Shown here: one piece after another, positions 26,189 through 36,049 of the stretch
Layout of the letters: each line of letters starts with the position of its first letter
How positions within the stretch are numbered: the stretch's first letter is position 1
Source of the DNA: Fidelibacterota bacterium
GTDB lineage: Bacteria; Marinisomatota; Marinisomatia; SCGC-AAA003-L08; GCA-002719095
Assembly (NCBI GenBank): GCA_002705575.1
Contig: PAHI01000056.1
Location: 1 to 45,074 of the forward strand
DNA length: 45,074 nucleotides
Direction: 5' to 3'
Notes under the pieces: generated by a model
Databases searched by the model: none
Told to the model about the DNA's origin: nothing
The model's input: the letters and a program-made list of their open reading frames with translations, nothing else
Made by a program: the position numbers and the translations under genes

Positions 26189-27290
26189 AATAAAATATAA
26201 TATAATTATTGCAGGTGGAGGTACCGGTGGGCATTTAATTCCAGCTTTTTCGATTGCAGATGCACTGAAATTAAATCCTTCTTTTAAGGGTGAAGTTCAA
26301 TTTGTTGGCTCTAAGTATGGCTTAGAGTCAAAATTATACGCTAAAAGAAAAGAAAAGAGTCATATAATTGATATTAGAGGAATAATAAGAACTATAAGTT
26401 TATACAGTACTTATCAGAATGTAATAGTTTTACCCTTAAAATTTATTTTTGCATTAATTAGAGTCTTTAAAATATTTGTTAGATTTAAGCCACATATTGT
26501 GATAGGAACTGGAGGATATTCAAGCGCAATTCCTTTATTAATTGGGTTTTTGCTAGGTATCAAAATAGTACTACAAGAACAAAATGCCGTATTAGGTCTT
26601 GTTAATCGTATTTTTTATAAAGCAGCAGATATTGTTTTTTTTGGTTTCACTCCTTCATATATTGATAAAAAAAGTAATTATATTGTTACAGGCAATCCAA
26701 TCATAAATAACATTAAGAATATTGATTTTAAAGCTTTTAAAAATGAAATAAAGTTTAAGGATAATTTTACAGTTTTTATATTAGGAGGAAGTCAAGGTTC
26801 AGCTCCAATTAATAGCCATTTTCTGAAAAAATATAATGATTATTTAAAAATGGGAATCCAAATTGTATGGCAATGTGGTGATAAAAATTTAGAAGAAATA
26901 AATAAAAAGGTTCAGTCCAATAATATTCATTTGTTTGGCTTTACAAATAGTATTGATAAATATTATAGAATTTCAGATCTCGTTATTTCTAGAGCAGGAG
27001 CTTTAACTATTTCAGAGCTTTCTTTTTATAAAAAAGCATCTATATTGATACCTTTTCCTTTATCTGCAAATAATCACCAGGTAAAAAATGCGGAATACTA
27101 CATGTCTAAAGGTGCGTCTGAAATTGTTTTTCAAAATGAATTAAAGGAAGGTTTGTTAGAGAATAAGGTGAAAAGAATGTATGAAAATAGAGATATTATA
27201 AAAAAAATGGAGAAAAAAAGTTCTGATATTGTTGTTGGAGATGCGGCTAGTCATATAGTGTCTGAAATATTGAAATTAAACATAAAATGA
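26178..27290 (+). CDS. murG: UDP-GlcNAc:lipid I GlcNAc transferase MurG
   Basis: 370 residues. AGGGTGGHLIPA (12-23) is the diagnostic glycine-rich loop. IGTGGYSS and LQEQNAVLG follow, then the donor-domain signature VISRAGALTISEL and LIPFPLSANNHQVKNAEY. It converts lipid I to lipid II at the inner membrane face. The start overlaps ftsW by 11 bases. Three bases separate it from murC. Confidence 0.95.
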   Translation: MKDKIKYNIIIAGGGTGGHLIPAFSIADALKLNPSFKGEVQFVGSKYGLESKLYAKRKEKSHIIDIRGIIRTISLYSTYQNVIVLPLKFIFALIRVFKIFVRFKPHIVIGTGGYSSAIPLLIGFLLGIKIVLQEQNAVLGLVNRIFYKAADIVFFGFTPSYIDKKSNYIVTGNPIINNIKNIDFKAFKNEIKFKDNFTVFILGGSQGSAPINSHFLKKYNDYLKMGIQIVWQCGDKNLEEINKKVQSNNIHLFGFTNSIDKYYRISDLVISRAGALTISELSFYKKASILIPFPLSANNHQVKNAEYYMSKGASEIVFQNELKEGLLENKVKRMYENRDIIKKMEKKSSDIVVGDAASHIVSEILKLNIK

Positions 27291-27293
27291 TAT

Positions 27294-28676
27294 ATGGTTA
27301 ATTTGGGAAAAATAAAAAAAGTTCACTTTATTGGAGTAGGTGGAATTGGCATGAGTGGTATGGCCGAGTTGCTTATTAGATTAGGCTATACTATTAGTGG
27401 GTCAGATATAAAGAGTAATGATAGAACTGAATCTTTAAAGTCTATTGGCGTAGAAGTATTTATTGGGCATAGTCAGCAAAATGTTCAAGATTCAGATTTG
27501 GTTGTTTATTCTTCAGCAATAGATGTTAATAATGTAGAAATAATTTGTGCTGCTAAATCAGGTGTCCCAGTTATAAAGAGGGCTGAAATGCTTGCAGAGC
27601 TAGTTAGATTGAAACCTTTAAGTATTGGTGTTTCAGGTACTCATGGAAAGACTACAACATGCTCTCTTATAGGTAGTGTTTTACATTCTGCAAAAAAAGA
27701 TCCTACCTTGGTTGTGGGGGGTATAGTTAAAGGTTTTGGTACAAATGCTATATCTGGCAAGGGAGATATCATTGTTGTTGAGGCTGATGAGTTTGACAAA
27801 ACTTTTTTATCAATTTTGCCAGTTATTTCAGTAATTAACAATATAGAAAAAGAGCATTTAGATTGTTATGATAATTTTGAAGATTTAAAGGAATCGTTCG
27901 TAAAATTCATGAATAGTGTCCCTTTTTATGGTTTTTCTATGGTAAATGTTGACGATAGGACTATCAATCAAATTATAAAAAAAGGTAAACGTTCAATTAT
28001 AAGGTATGGAATAGAAAAAGATGCAGATTACATGGCTAAAAATATTTCCTTCAAAGAAAACTATTCGATTTACGATTTATATTATAAAAATAGCAAATTA
28101 GGAACTATAAATTTATCTATTCCTGGAAAACATAATATATACAATTCTTTATGTGCAGCAAGTATTTGCCTCGAGCTTGGATTAGATTTTAGTGTTATTG
28201 ATAAATCATTTAGAACTTTTGAAGGAATTAAAAGAAGATTTGATTTGAAGTTTAAAGATAAACGTACTATTTATATAGATGATTACGCACATCATCCAAC
28301 TGAAGTTGAGGCTACAATTAAAGCTGCAAAAGGGGGATGGCCTAAAAGAAAAATTATTTCAGTTTTTCAACCGCACCTATATTCAAGAACTAAACTTTTC
28401 TATAAAGATTTTGCAAAATCATTGTATGATTCTGATAAAATAATACTGCTTGATATTTATGGAGCAAGAGAAAAAGAAAATAAGGAAATCTCTTCTGATT
28501 TGATTAAAAATGAAATTGTTAAGATGGGGCATGAAAAATGTGTTCTTATAAAAGAAGAAAATCTAATAGATGAGCTTAGAGCTTCTAATGATGATGATAA
28601 TGTGATAATTACAATGGGTGCAGGCGATTTATGGCTGAAAGGAGACGAGATTATTAGATGGTTATCAAATGAATAA
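27294..28676 (+). CDS. murC: UDP-MurNAc:L-alanine ligase MurC
   Basis: 460 residues. HFIGVGGIGMSGMAELL (11-27) is the MurC N-terminal motif, GTHGKTTT (115-122) the P-loop, VEADEFDKTFL a conserved metal region, and YIDDYAHHPTEV the ligase C-terminal signature. It commits UDP-MurNAc to peptide addition. It overlaps murB by 8 bases, and the two encode consecutive steps (MurB makes the substrate of MurC). Confidence 0.95.
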   Translation: MVNLGKIKKVHFIGVGGIGMSGMAELLIRLGYTISGSDIKSNDRTESLKSIGVEVFIGHSQQNVQDSDLVVYSSAIDVNNVEIICAAKSGVPVIKRAEMLAELVRLKPLSIGVSGTHGKTTTCSLIGSVLHSAKKDPTLVVGGIVKGFGTNAISGKGDIIVVEADEFDKTFLSILPVISVINNIEKEHLDCYDNFEDLKESFVKFMNSVPFYGFSMVNVDDRTINQIIKKGKRSIIRYGIEKDADYMAKNISFKENYSIYDLYYKNSKLGTINLSIPGKHNIYNSLCAASICLELGLDFSVIDKSFRTFEGIKRRFDLKFKDKRTIYIDDYAHHPTEVEATIKAAKGGWPKRKIISVFQPHLYSRTKLFYKDFAKSLYDSDKIILLDIYGAREKENKEISSDLIKNEIVKMGHEKCVLIKEENLIDELRASNDDDNVIITMGAGDLWLKGDEIIRWLSNE

Positions 28677-29607
28677 GAAACATCAAAATTATATTTTAGA
28701 AAACTATAAGGACATTGCATTATTGAACGCCCCTATGGATAAGCATACAACTTTTGGGGTTGGTGGTTATGCTAAAGTACTATTATTGCCAAATAAGTTA
28801 TTTGAAGTTAAAGAAATTTTAAAATATACAAAAAAACATTCTATTAATGTCTTTTTTACAGGCTCCGGATCTAACATCCTTGTTAGTAAAAATGGTTTCA
28901 ACGGTATAGTTGTAAGTTTAAAAAAGGCATTCAAAAATTTAAATTTTTTAGATGATGGCCATATAATATGTGGTGCAGGAGTAATGCTTGGCAATATGGT
29001 TAGAGAGGCAATGAAAAGAGGAATAAAAGGCTTAGAAAGTCTTTCTGGTGTTCCTGGAACATTGGGAGGTGCATTATATATGAATGCAGGTGCTTATGGA
29101 TCTGAAATTTCAAATTTCTTTGTTTTAGCAAGAATGGTTAATATGGATGGAGAAGAAAAAATAATAGAAAAAAAAGATGTTGATTTTTCATATAGAAAAT
29201 CAAGCTTCCCAAAAGGAAGTTTGCTTTTTGAAGCAAAATTTAAATGCTTTAAAGGTGATTTAGATAAGATTAAAGAAAAGAAGATGAGATTTTCAAATTC
29301 TAGAAGAAATAATCAGCCACTTAGATATCGTTCTGCAGGAAGTGTGTTTAAAAATCCTAGTGACAAATTAGCAGCAGGTTATCTTATTGAAAAAACTGGT
29401 CTTAAAGGTATTAGTAAAGGAGGTGCGATGATTTCAGATAAGCATGCAAATTTTATTGTTAATCTAGGTGGTGCAAATTCTGATGATGTTTTGTTTTTAA
29501 TTAACCTTATAAGGAAAAAAGTGTATCAAAAGTTTAATGTTTTGCTGGAATTAGAAATTAAATTAGTTGGTTTTGATGCATTTGACCTAGATAGTTATGA
29601 AGTATAG
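28669..29607 (+). CDS. murB: UDP-N-acetylenolpyruvoylglucosamine reductase MurB
   Basis: 312 residues. The FAD-binding segments TTFGVGGYA and FTGSGSNILVSKNGF are clear, then GLESLSGVPGTLGGALYMNAGAYG and FSYRKSSF. RYRSAGSVFKNP carries the catalytic Ser. It reduces the enolpyruvyl group to give UDP-MurNAc. It sits between murC and ftsQ and overlaps ftsQ by 11 bases. Confidence 0.95.
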   Translation: MNKKHQNYILENYKDIALLNAPMDKHTTFGVGGYAKVLLLPNKLFEVKEILKYTKKHSINVFFTGSGSNILVSKNGFNGIVVSLKKAFKNLNFLDDGHIICGAGVMLGNMVREAMKRGIKGLESLSGVPGTLGGALYMNAGAYGSEISNFFVLARMVNMDGEEKIIEKKDVDFSYRKSSFPKGSLLFEAKFKCFKGDLDKIKEKKMRFSNSRRNNQPLRYRSAGSVFKNPSDKLAAGYLIEKTGLKGISKGGAMISDKHANFIVNLGGANSDDVLFLINLIRKKVYQKFNVLLELEIKLVGFDAFDLDSYEV

Positions 29608-30298
29608 AAAACACATAATAAGATTTTTTTGGCTAATAGCAAGTTTTTCTTTTTTTACTTTAATAATAATTGATTATAAGAATTTCAGTCATTCATTAAA
29701 GAAAAAACATAAAAAATCATTAATTGATAAAGATTTTGTATCTGTTTTTGGTAATAAATACGTTCCTAATGATAGGATTTTAAATATAGTTCAAGATTCT
29801 ACGAAAAACTTCTATAATTATTTAATTAAAGAGTTAAAAATAATTGATGTCTCTAATAGTAAAAAATTAATTCTAGTAAAAGAAGATGCGCCAAGATTTA
29901 TTTTTAAAAACATTGTTTATTTAGAGTCAGGTAATAAAGTTGTAAACAATAGAGTTGATTCATTAAGCTTGAATATCCCATATTTAAGATGCATTAAAAA
30001 CACTTCTGATTTATCAGATGGAGTGTTGTCTCTTACTAATTATATGGCATCTTCTTTTCAGGGCTCGTATTCTGAATTTAGTAATATAAAATATTCATCA
30101 CAAAATATCTTAAGTATAGTTATTGATAGTTGTGAAGTAATCTTAATGGATTCAAAAAATGAGAAATTCAATAAACATAATATTCTTGAAAAAGTAAGAA
30201 TCTTAAAAGAATTTGAACAACAGTCAATATTTACTTTTAAGGAACTTGATAAAATAGATTTGAGATGGAGAGATAAAATTTTTATAAATAAAATATAA
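29597..30298 (+). CDS. ftsQ: Cell division protein FtsQ (divergent, by position and topology)
   Basis: 233 residues: a short basic cytoplasmic end (MKYRKHIIR), one transmembrane helix (about 10-26) and an outer domain of about 205 residues. POTRA similarity cannot be recognised by eye. The gene order murB-ftsQ-ftsA-ftsZ and the single-pass layout support FtsQ. It would link FtsL/FtsB to the divisome. The sequence is AT-driven and rich in Lys, Asn, Ser and Ile, which hides homology. Confidence 0.7.
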   Translation: MKYRKHIIRFFWLIASFSFFTLIIIDYKNFSHSLKKKHKKSLIDKDFVSVFGNKYVPNDRILNIVQDSTKNFYNYLIKELKIIDVSNSKKLILVKEDAPRFIFKNIVYLESGNKVVNNRVDSLSLNIPYLRCIKNTSDLSDGVLSLTNYMASSFQGSYSEFSNIKYSSQNILSIVIDSCEVILMDSKNEKFNKHNILEKVRILKEFEQQSIFTFKELDKIDLRWRDKIFINKI

Positions 30299-30308
30299 GA
30301 GGTTTTTA

Positions 30309-31541
30309 ATGTCAGGCAAAAAAATAATAACAGGGATAGATGTTGGTACAACAAAAATAGTTTCGATAATAGCTGAGTACGATGATGACATGATTTCAAT
30401 TGTTGGTTTAGGAGAGAGTAAGTCAAATGGTTTAGAAAGAGGTGTAATTGTTAATATTGAAAAAACTATTAAATCCTTACAAGATGCTATTTTCGAGTCT
30501 GAAAAACAATGTAAGCATAAAGTTGAATCAGTATTTATTGGCATATCTGGAGATCATATTAGGTGCGGAAATGGTAATGGAGTTCTTTCAGTTAGTGATA
30601 CTAATATGTCAATAGGTAAAGTTATTGAAGAAGATGATAAGAAAAGAGTTCTGCAGTCAGCTAAGCCAGTAAACCTTCCATTAGATAGAAGAATACTTCA
30701 TGTTTTATCTCAGCATTATAAGGTTGATGACAGGCAAGAGAATATTGTGGATCCATTGGGCTTAACTGGTAATCGATTAGAAGCAAATGTTCATTATGTT
30801 ACAAGTTCTAAGAAAACAGAGAATGATTTTATAACATGTTTCAATGAGTTAGATATTGATATTAATGGATTTGTTTTGGAGCCACTTGCTTCGTCATATT
30901 CAATTTTAAATAATGACGAAAAAGAACTAGGTACGATAATGATAGATATAGGAGGAGGAACAACTGATGTGGTAATTTGGAAAAATGGAGGGATTAAGCA
31001 TACATATATTGTTCCTAAAGGAGGACAAATTTTAACTCGAGATATAGCCACAGTTTTTAAATGTAGTATTAGTGCTGCAGAAAGATTGAAGATTAAGTAC
31101 GGATGTGCTGTAGAAGGTTTAGCGAAAGATGAGAATGTTATTGTTAAATCTAGAGATGGTATTGATAAAGAAATTAATTTACAAGTTTTGTCAAAAGTTA
31201 TTCAGGATAGAATGGTTGAGATTTTAAGAGAAGTAAAATTTGAAATTGAGAAACATATATCGATCAATCAATTGAGTTTTGGGATTGTGATTACTGGAGG
31301 AGGAGCGAAGCTTTGTAATATTTCAGAAATTGCTGAGAATATTTTTAAAACCAATATTAGAATAGGTAGCCCATCAAAGATTGATTCTATTAACAATAGA
31401 ATTTTTAATCCTAGATACTCAACTTCTATAGGTCTTATACATTATGCAGCAGACAATAAAGATAGAATATCCAATTCAATTCATAAAAATTCAAATATTT
31501 TTCAAGTGTTTTTTAGGAATATAAAAGATTTATTTAATTAA
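30309..31541 (+). CDS. ftsA: Cell division protein FtsA (actin-like)
   Basis: 410 residues. The phosphate-1 motif GIDVGTTKIVSIIAE (8-22) and IDIGGGTTDVVIW (phosphate 2) mark an actin-like ATPase, and VITGGGAKL the adenosine motif. The C-terminal end (NIFQVFFRNIKDLF) is an amphipathic helix fit for membrane attachment. FtsA tethers FtsZ filaments to the membrane. AAGAGG lies before the ATG. A gap of 14 bases separates it from ftsZ. Confidence 0.95.
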   Translation: MSGKKIITGIDVGTTKIVSIIAEYDDDMISIVGLGESKSNGLERGVIVNIEKTIKSLQDAIFESEKQCKHKVESVFIGISGDHIRCGNGNGVLSVSDTNMSIGKVIEEDDKKRVLQSAKPVNLPLDRRILHVLSQHYKVDDRQENIVDPLGLTGNRLEANVHYVTSSKKTENDFITCFNELDIDINGFVLEPLASSYSILNNDEKELGTIMIDIGGGTTDVVIWKNGGIKHTYIVPKGGQILTRDIATVFKCSISAAERLKIKYGCAVEGLAKDENVIVKSRDGIDKEINLQVLSKVIQDRMVEILREVKFEIEKHISINQLSFGIVITGGGAKLCNISEIAENIFKTNIRIGSPSKIDSINNRIFNPRYSTSIGLIHYAADNKDRISNSIHKNSNIFQVFFRNIKDLFN

Positions 31542-31555
31542 ATAAGGAGATAAAG

Positions 31556-32785
31556 ATGTTAATAGAGCCAGGAGATTTTAAAAATCAAAAAGCAAAAATA
31601 TTTATAGTGGGAGTAGGAGGTGCTGGAGGTAATGCTATAAATAGAATGATTGATGATGGAATGACAAATGTAGAATTTGTAGCAATTAACACAGATGCTC
31701 AAGATTTAGAGCATAATAATTCTCAGATTAAATTGCAAATAGGTAAAGAGCTTACAAAAGGTTTAGGAGCAGGTGCTAATCCTTCAACTGGAAAAAAAGC
31801 TACTGAAGAAAATAAAGATGTAATTTTAAAGTCAATTAAATCAGCAGATATGGTTTTTATAGCTGCAGGTATGGGTGGTGGTACAGGAACAGGTGCAGCT
31901 CCTGAAATTGCAAAAATTGCAAGAGAGAATGGTGCTCTTACAGTTGGTATTGTTACGAAGCCATTTAGATTTGAAGGTCCAGTACGTAAAAAAAGGGCTT
32001 TAGATGGTATAAAAGAGTTAAAGAAGAATTGTGATACTTTATTGGTAATACCTAATGAAGTATTATTAGGTATTATAGATCCTAATACTACCGTAAACGA
32101 ATCCTTTAAATTAGCTGACAGTGTTTTAAAGCAGGCTGCTAAGGGTATTTCTGAATTAATTAATAATCCTGGAAATATTAACACTGATTTTGCTGATGTT
32201 AAGGCAACTATGGTTAACATGGGGGATGCTTTAATGGGTACAGGAATTGCACGCGGGGAAGAGCGAGCTATTCTTGCAGCTCAAGAAGCTATAAATTCAC
32301 CATTATTGCAAGATACTAGTATTAATGGAGCTAAGCATTTATTACTTCATATTGCAGGTCCGACAGATATGAAAATGAATGAGATGGTTGATGCCGCAGA
32401 TATCATTTATGAAGAAGCCGGTGGAAATGCCAATGTAATTTTTGGATGTGTTACAGATAGTAGACTTGATGAAAGTCAAGAAATTCATGTTACTGTAGTT
32501 GCAACAGGTATAAATAACGAGGATTTTATTAAAGAAAATGGTTCTGATTACTATAATAAATACATAGAGTCCAATGATTATTATGATAAAAAAGAACTTG
32601 AAGATAGTAAAAACGATAAATTTGTTGTTGATGGTAATAAAAATAATAGTGATAATATTAATAACAAAATTAATAACAGTCAGTTAAGTTTTAGTGAAGA
32701 TAAAGATATTAAAGATGAGGTTAGTTATAGATTTGGAGAGGAAGATGATGTTGATATTCCTACTTATTTAAGGAATAGTAACTAA
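31556..32785 (+). CDS. ftsZ: Cell division GTPase FtsZ
   Basis: 409 residues. GVGGAGGNAINRM (19-31) and the tubulin signature GGGTGTG (107-113) bind GTP. NTDFADVKATM carries the catalytic synergy-loop residues. A disordered Asn/Asp-rich linker (about 325-395) ends in the conserved tail DIPTYLRN, which binds FtsA. AAGGAG before the ATG is one of the strongest ribosome sites here, fitting high expression. The stop codon overlaps the convergent RodZ-like gene by 4 bases. Confidence 0.97.
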   Translation: MLIEPGDFKNQKAKIFIVGVGGAGGNAINRMIDDGMTNVEFVAINTDAQDLEHNNSQIKLQIGKELTKGLGAGANPSTGKKATEENKDVILKSIKSADMVFIAAGMGGGTGTGAAPEIAKIARENGALTVGIVTKPFRFEGPVRKKRALDGIKELKKNCDTLLVIPNEVLLGIIDPNTTVNESFKLADSVLKQAAKGISELINNPGNINTDFADVKATMVNMGDALMGTGIARGEERAILAAQEAINSPLLQDTSINGAKHLLLHIAGPTDMKMNEMVDAADIIYEEAGGNANVIFGCVTDSRLDESQEIHVTVVATGINNEDFIKENGSDYYNKYIESNDYYDKKELEDSKNDKFVVDGNKNNSDNINNKINNSQLSFSEDKDIKDEVSYRFGEEDDVDIPTYLRNSN

Positions 32786-33213
32786 TCTATCATATTTATT
32801 ATTAAAAATAATATTATAATAAACATTATTGCAATTACAGTTATTGCAACTTCTTTGTAGTTTTTGGAGGTTTTTATTAAATCTAAGGTAGTAACTATGT
32901 TTTTTGGTGTATCTTTGTCCAAATTTTTTTCTTCGAATTCTTTTTGGGTTTTTTTATAGGAACTTTTTTCACCCGTTGTGTATACTTCATATTGATCAAG
33001 TATATCATTGTAATCAATTCCAATATAATTGCAGTAAGATCTTAAAAATAATCGTGTGTATACATTAGGTAGTAATGTAAAATCTCCATTTTCTATTCCT
33101 TCTAGATACTTATTATTTATTTTTGTGTATTCAGATATTTCTTTAAGAGATATTTTTTTCGCAATTCTCTTTTTCTTTAGTTCTTCATAAAAATTTATAG
33201 TTGTATCATTCAT
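32782..33213 (-). CDS. Short RodZ-like protein: HTH domain plus transmembrane helix
   Basis: 143 residues. The HTH_25/RodZ N-terminal domain is clear (about 9-75): RIAKKISLKEISEYTKIN, KYLEGIENGDF, LLPNVYTRLFLRSYCNYIGID. A linker and a C-terminal transmembrane helix (about 119-140) follow, and the protein ends almost at once, so the periplasmic beta domain of E. coli RodZ is missing. RodZ links MreB filaments to the membrane and shapes rods. This is the last gene of the minus-strand series acnB-C25-maf and converges on ftsZ with overlapping stops. Confidence 0.8.
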   Translation of the reverse strand: MNDTTINFYEELKKKRIAKKISLKEISEYTKINNKYLEGIENGDFTLLPNVYTRLFLRSYCNYIGIDYNDILDQYEVYTTGEKSSYKKTQKEFEEKNLDKDTPKNIVTTLDLIKTSKNYKEVAITVIAIMFIIILFLIINMID

Positions 33214-33248
33214 TAATATCTCAATTTAATAGCATTAATTTAATCAAA

Positions 33249-33821
33249 TTATTTGATAATTTTTAAATCAATTAATATTTTGTTTATTTTTGATAAAGGT
33301 AGACCCATTACATTTTCATAATTTCCAATAATGTAATCGATAAATAAACAGCTTCCATCTTGTATTCCATAGCTTCCTGATTTATCATATGGATGGTATT
33401 CTGTAATATAAGATTTTATTTGTTGTTCAGTTATTTTTAAGAATTTTACCTTAGTTTCTTCAGAAAAAGTAATATTTATTTTATTTTTAAAAGAAATAAT
33501 TGATATTCCGGTAAAAACGGAATGTTCTTTATCACTTAAAGATTGTAGCATTTTGGATGCGCTTTTGAAATTTAATGGTTTTTCTAGGATTTTATTTTTT
33601 AAATAAACAATAGTATCAGCGCCAATTATAATGTCATCTGGGTATTTTTTAGCTACTAAGTTTGCTTTCAATGTTGCAAGTTTTTCACAGTATTCATTTG
33701 GTTCTGAAGATTTTTTTATGGATTTCTCATTTAGGTTAGAGTTTGTTACTATAAATGGGACACCTATTTTTTTTAATAGTAATTTTCTTCGCTCACTTTT
33801 TGATGCTAATATTATTTTCAA
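33249..33821 (-). CDS. maf: Maf-family nucleotide pyrophosphatase (YhdE-like, dTTP/UTP)
   Basis: 190 residues. The N-terminal IILASKSERRKLLLKKIG (3-20) is the Maf signature, with IIGADTIVYL and SYGIQDGSCLFIDYIIGNY further on. The latter resembles the YhdE subgroup, which hydrolyses dTTP and UTP (and modified pyrimidine nucleotides). The start overlaps the C25 peptidase stop by 4 bases, implying coupled translation. Family members are also linked to septum inhibition, which suits a place beside rodZ and ftsZ. Confidence 0.92.
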   Translation of the reverse strand: MKIILASKSERRKLLLKKIGVPFIVTNSNLNEKSIKKSSEPNEYCEKLATLKANLVAKKYPDDIIIGADTIVYLKNKILEKPLNFKSASKMLQSLSDKEHSVFTGISIISFKNKINITFSEETKVKFLKITEQQIKSYITEYHPYDKSGSYGIQDGSCLFIDYIIGNYENVMGLPLSKINKILIDLKIIK

Positions 33822-36001
33822 TGTATTTTGCTAACTGTTTTTATGATTTCTTGATTAATTCCATTATTTGATTCTATCTGTATTTTTACAACGTATGAAC
33901 CATTAGGTATTTTTTTATTTTTACTATCTTTTCCATCCCAATAGATAGATGTAAAATTATTAAGTATATCTTTCTCTTCAATTGTTTTAATAAGGTTGCC
34001 ATTTAAATCAAACACATGAATGTATACGTTAATAGGTCTATTTGAGAATTCAGGATTTTGGAATGTAAAATAAGTTTCATTTGAAAATGGGTTAGGAAAA
34101 TTTATGAAATTATCAATGATAGTTTTAGAGTAATCCTTATTTACTATATTTAATTTTATATTTTCTATATTATTATTGTTTAAGTTATCCCATGCCTCGA
34201 ATTGAAGTGTATTGTAACCTGTGTATTGACTAGGTATTTTTATAGTTGTTTTACCAATTCCAGCGCAAACATCAGTATAATATATACTATCTGAATCTAT
34301 TATATATGATTCTAATTCATCATTAAACCAATATCGCAATCCATGCCCGATACCATTGTAAGAATTTATTCCAGATATGTCTTCTATTGATATATCTAAT
34401 GTAGATTCAATTGGTACTATGCTATTATCTGATAACGATAGATTTTCATATTTAAATGTAATAATAGGACCATCTGAATCATTTAAATCATTGTAGTTGA
34501 TATTATTATTTATAATTAATTCATTAAACGCGTGCGATATTCCATTATAAGAATAATTGTCTTGAAAATATAAGCTTGCATCTAATTTACAATTACTACA
34601 AGAGATTGCATCTAAGGGAATAGAAAAGCAGGTGTTTGCTGTATAAAAGTCGTTTTCATGAATTATTTGTCCGGGTATTGAATAATTAATTTCTCCATTG
34701 CAAGAATTAGTTGGCGTTCCGTATGTAATATTGCCACTTTTACTATCACTAAATTTAATTTTTAGATTACCATAATCATGGTCTGAGTTAGTTATCAAAT
34801 ATTGATGAATTAAATTTATATCATTCGGAAAATAATTTGCGTATTCAGTTTTTTTCGATGAAAAAATCGGTAGAGCGGGATCTCCAAATAAATGAAATTG
34901 ATGACCTTGGTATGGTTCAATGGAGTTTTGAGTGTCATAATATGTTTCTGTTTTAGCATTTTTTATAATATCACCTATTCTATAAACTCCATTATTTTCA
35001 AAATGGACTATATATTGTTGGAATAATTCATCAAGGAAATCACTGTTATATGTTTCTAATATAGCCCTTACAGTTGATATTACTCCTATTGCAGCGCCTT
35101 CATTTAAAATAAGTTCTTCTGCAATCGATTCGCTGTTATCGTATTGTCCGAATTTACAAGTTCCAACCACCCATAATCCTAGTTTATCATTAATTGAAAT
35201 TTGAGATATATCATCTAATGTAAGTATCTTTTCTGCAGATAAGCTTTCTTGATCTCCATGACCTATGTAATTTATTAGCGCTGCTCCGGAATTTATTGCA
35301 TTTATAATTTTTTGATTTAGTTCATTGTGTGTTAAACCAGTTGCACTCATTGTTGATTCATGATCTATACCATATAAAGTCTTAATACTCATATATGGAG
35401 ATAATATTTCATATATTTCGTTGGAATTAACGGTGTGTTTTATTTCACATGCTGGATTACTTGAGCTTCCTGGTTTATATTCATCATCAGCAATCAATAA
35501 TGCTTTGTCTCTCCATGAACCTATTTTAGGATCAATAAGGAATTTTCTTAACTTTTCTGTAAAATTTGATACATTCTGTTTGTTTGAGGATGGTATTCTA
35601 CCAATAGCAAGGTTTGGGAATGAGATAGAGTTGTTATTTGTTGTATAGAAATCATCTGAGGGAGTGCCTTGAAAGTCATATATAGGAGGAAAAGATGTTT
35701 CATCTCCAAGTATTAATAAGTATTTAAGATCAGAGTAGATATTGATTAATTCATTTATGTAATTTTTTATTATAATAGATTTATCATCTCCTAGGTTATA
35801 ATTTGAAAATATTTGATTACTGGAAAATATTTGCGTATTTAGTTTAAATCTATCATTGACTTCAGAATTATAAAGATTGGCAATAGTTGTAGCTTCATCT
35901 ACTAGAGTATTATCATATATAATTGCATATTGTACACAAAATATAAATGAGGATATATTTATTAAAAATAATAATTTCATAGTTAATTTATTTGTTAACA
36001 T
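33818..36001 (-). CDS. Secreted C25 (gingipain/PorU-like) cysteine peptidase with FlgD/T9SS-like C-terminal domain
   Basis: 727 residues. A signal peptide is present (hydrophobic about 9-22); Met8 is an alternative start. The caspase-like C25 domain begins almost directly after it: YLLILGDETSFPPIYD (94-109), LAIGRIPSSN (131-140), the catalytic His248 in INYIGHGD and Cys282 in VVGTCKFGQYD. The last 95 residues (INFPNPFSNETYF ... GNLIKTI ... IYWDGKDSKNKKIPNGSYVVKI) are a FlgD-like/T9SS type A sorting domain. It is smaller than typical PorU sortases. It may be a T9SS-exported protease or a reduced PorU; which one is not clear. Confidence 0.82.
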   Translation of the reverse strand: MLTNKLTMKLLFLINISSFIFCVQYAIIYDNTLVDEATTIANLYNSEVNDRFKLNTQIFSSNQIFSNYNLGDDKSIIIKNYINELINIYSDLKYLLILGDETSFPPIYDFQGTPSDDFYTTNNNSISFPNLAIGRIPSSNKQNVSNFTEKLRKFLIDPKIGSWRDKALLIADDEYKPGSSSNPACEIKHTVNSNEIYEILSPYMSIKTLYGIDHESTMSATGLTHNELNQKIINAINSGAALINYIGHGDQESLSAEKILTLDDISQISINDKLGLWVVGTCKFGQYDNSESIAEELILNEGAAIGVISTVRAILETYNSDFLDELFQQYIVHFENNGVYRIGDIIKNAKTETYYDTQNSIEPYQGHQFHLFGDPALPIFSSKKTEYANYFPNDINLIHQYLITNSDHDYGNLKIKFSDSKSGNITYGTPTNSCNGEINYSIPGQIIHENDFYTANTCFSIPLDAISCSNCKLDASLYFQDNYSYNGISHAFNELIINNNINYNDLNDSDGPIITFKYENLSLSDNSIVPIESTLDISIEDISGINSYNGIGHGLRYWFNDELESYIIDSDSIYYTDVCAGIGKTTIKIPSQYTGYNTLQFEAWDNLNNNNIENIKLNIVNKDYSKTIIDNFINFPNPFSNETYFTFQNPEFSNRPINVYIHVFDLNGNLIKTIEEKDILNNFTSIYWDGKDSKNKKIPNGSYVVKIQIESNNGINQEIIKTVSKIH

Positions 36002-36049
36002 AATATAGTTCAGATAAGCGTAAAATAAAATTAATGTAGTATCAATAAA

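Noticed and set aside
30058..30544. Two minus-strand open frames over ftsQ/ftsA
   Set aside because: Both are shadows of plus-strand genes in AT-rich sequence and have low-complexity translations.
31723..32220. Minus-strand open frame of 165 residues opposite ftsZ
   Set aside because: It is an antisense shadow of a well-conserved gene; the translation has no recognisable motif.
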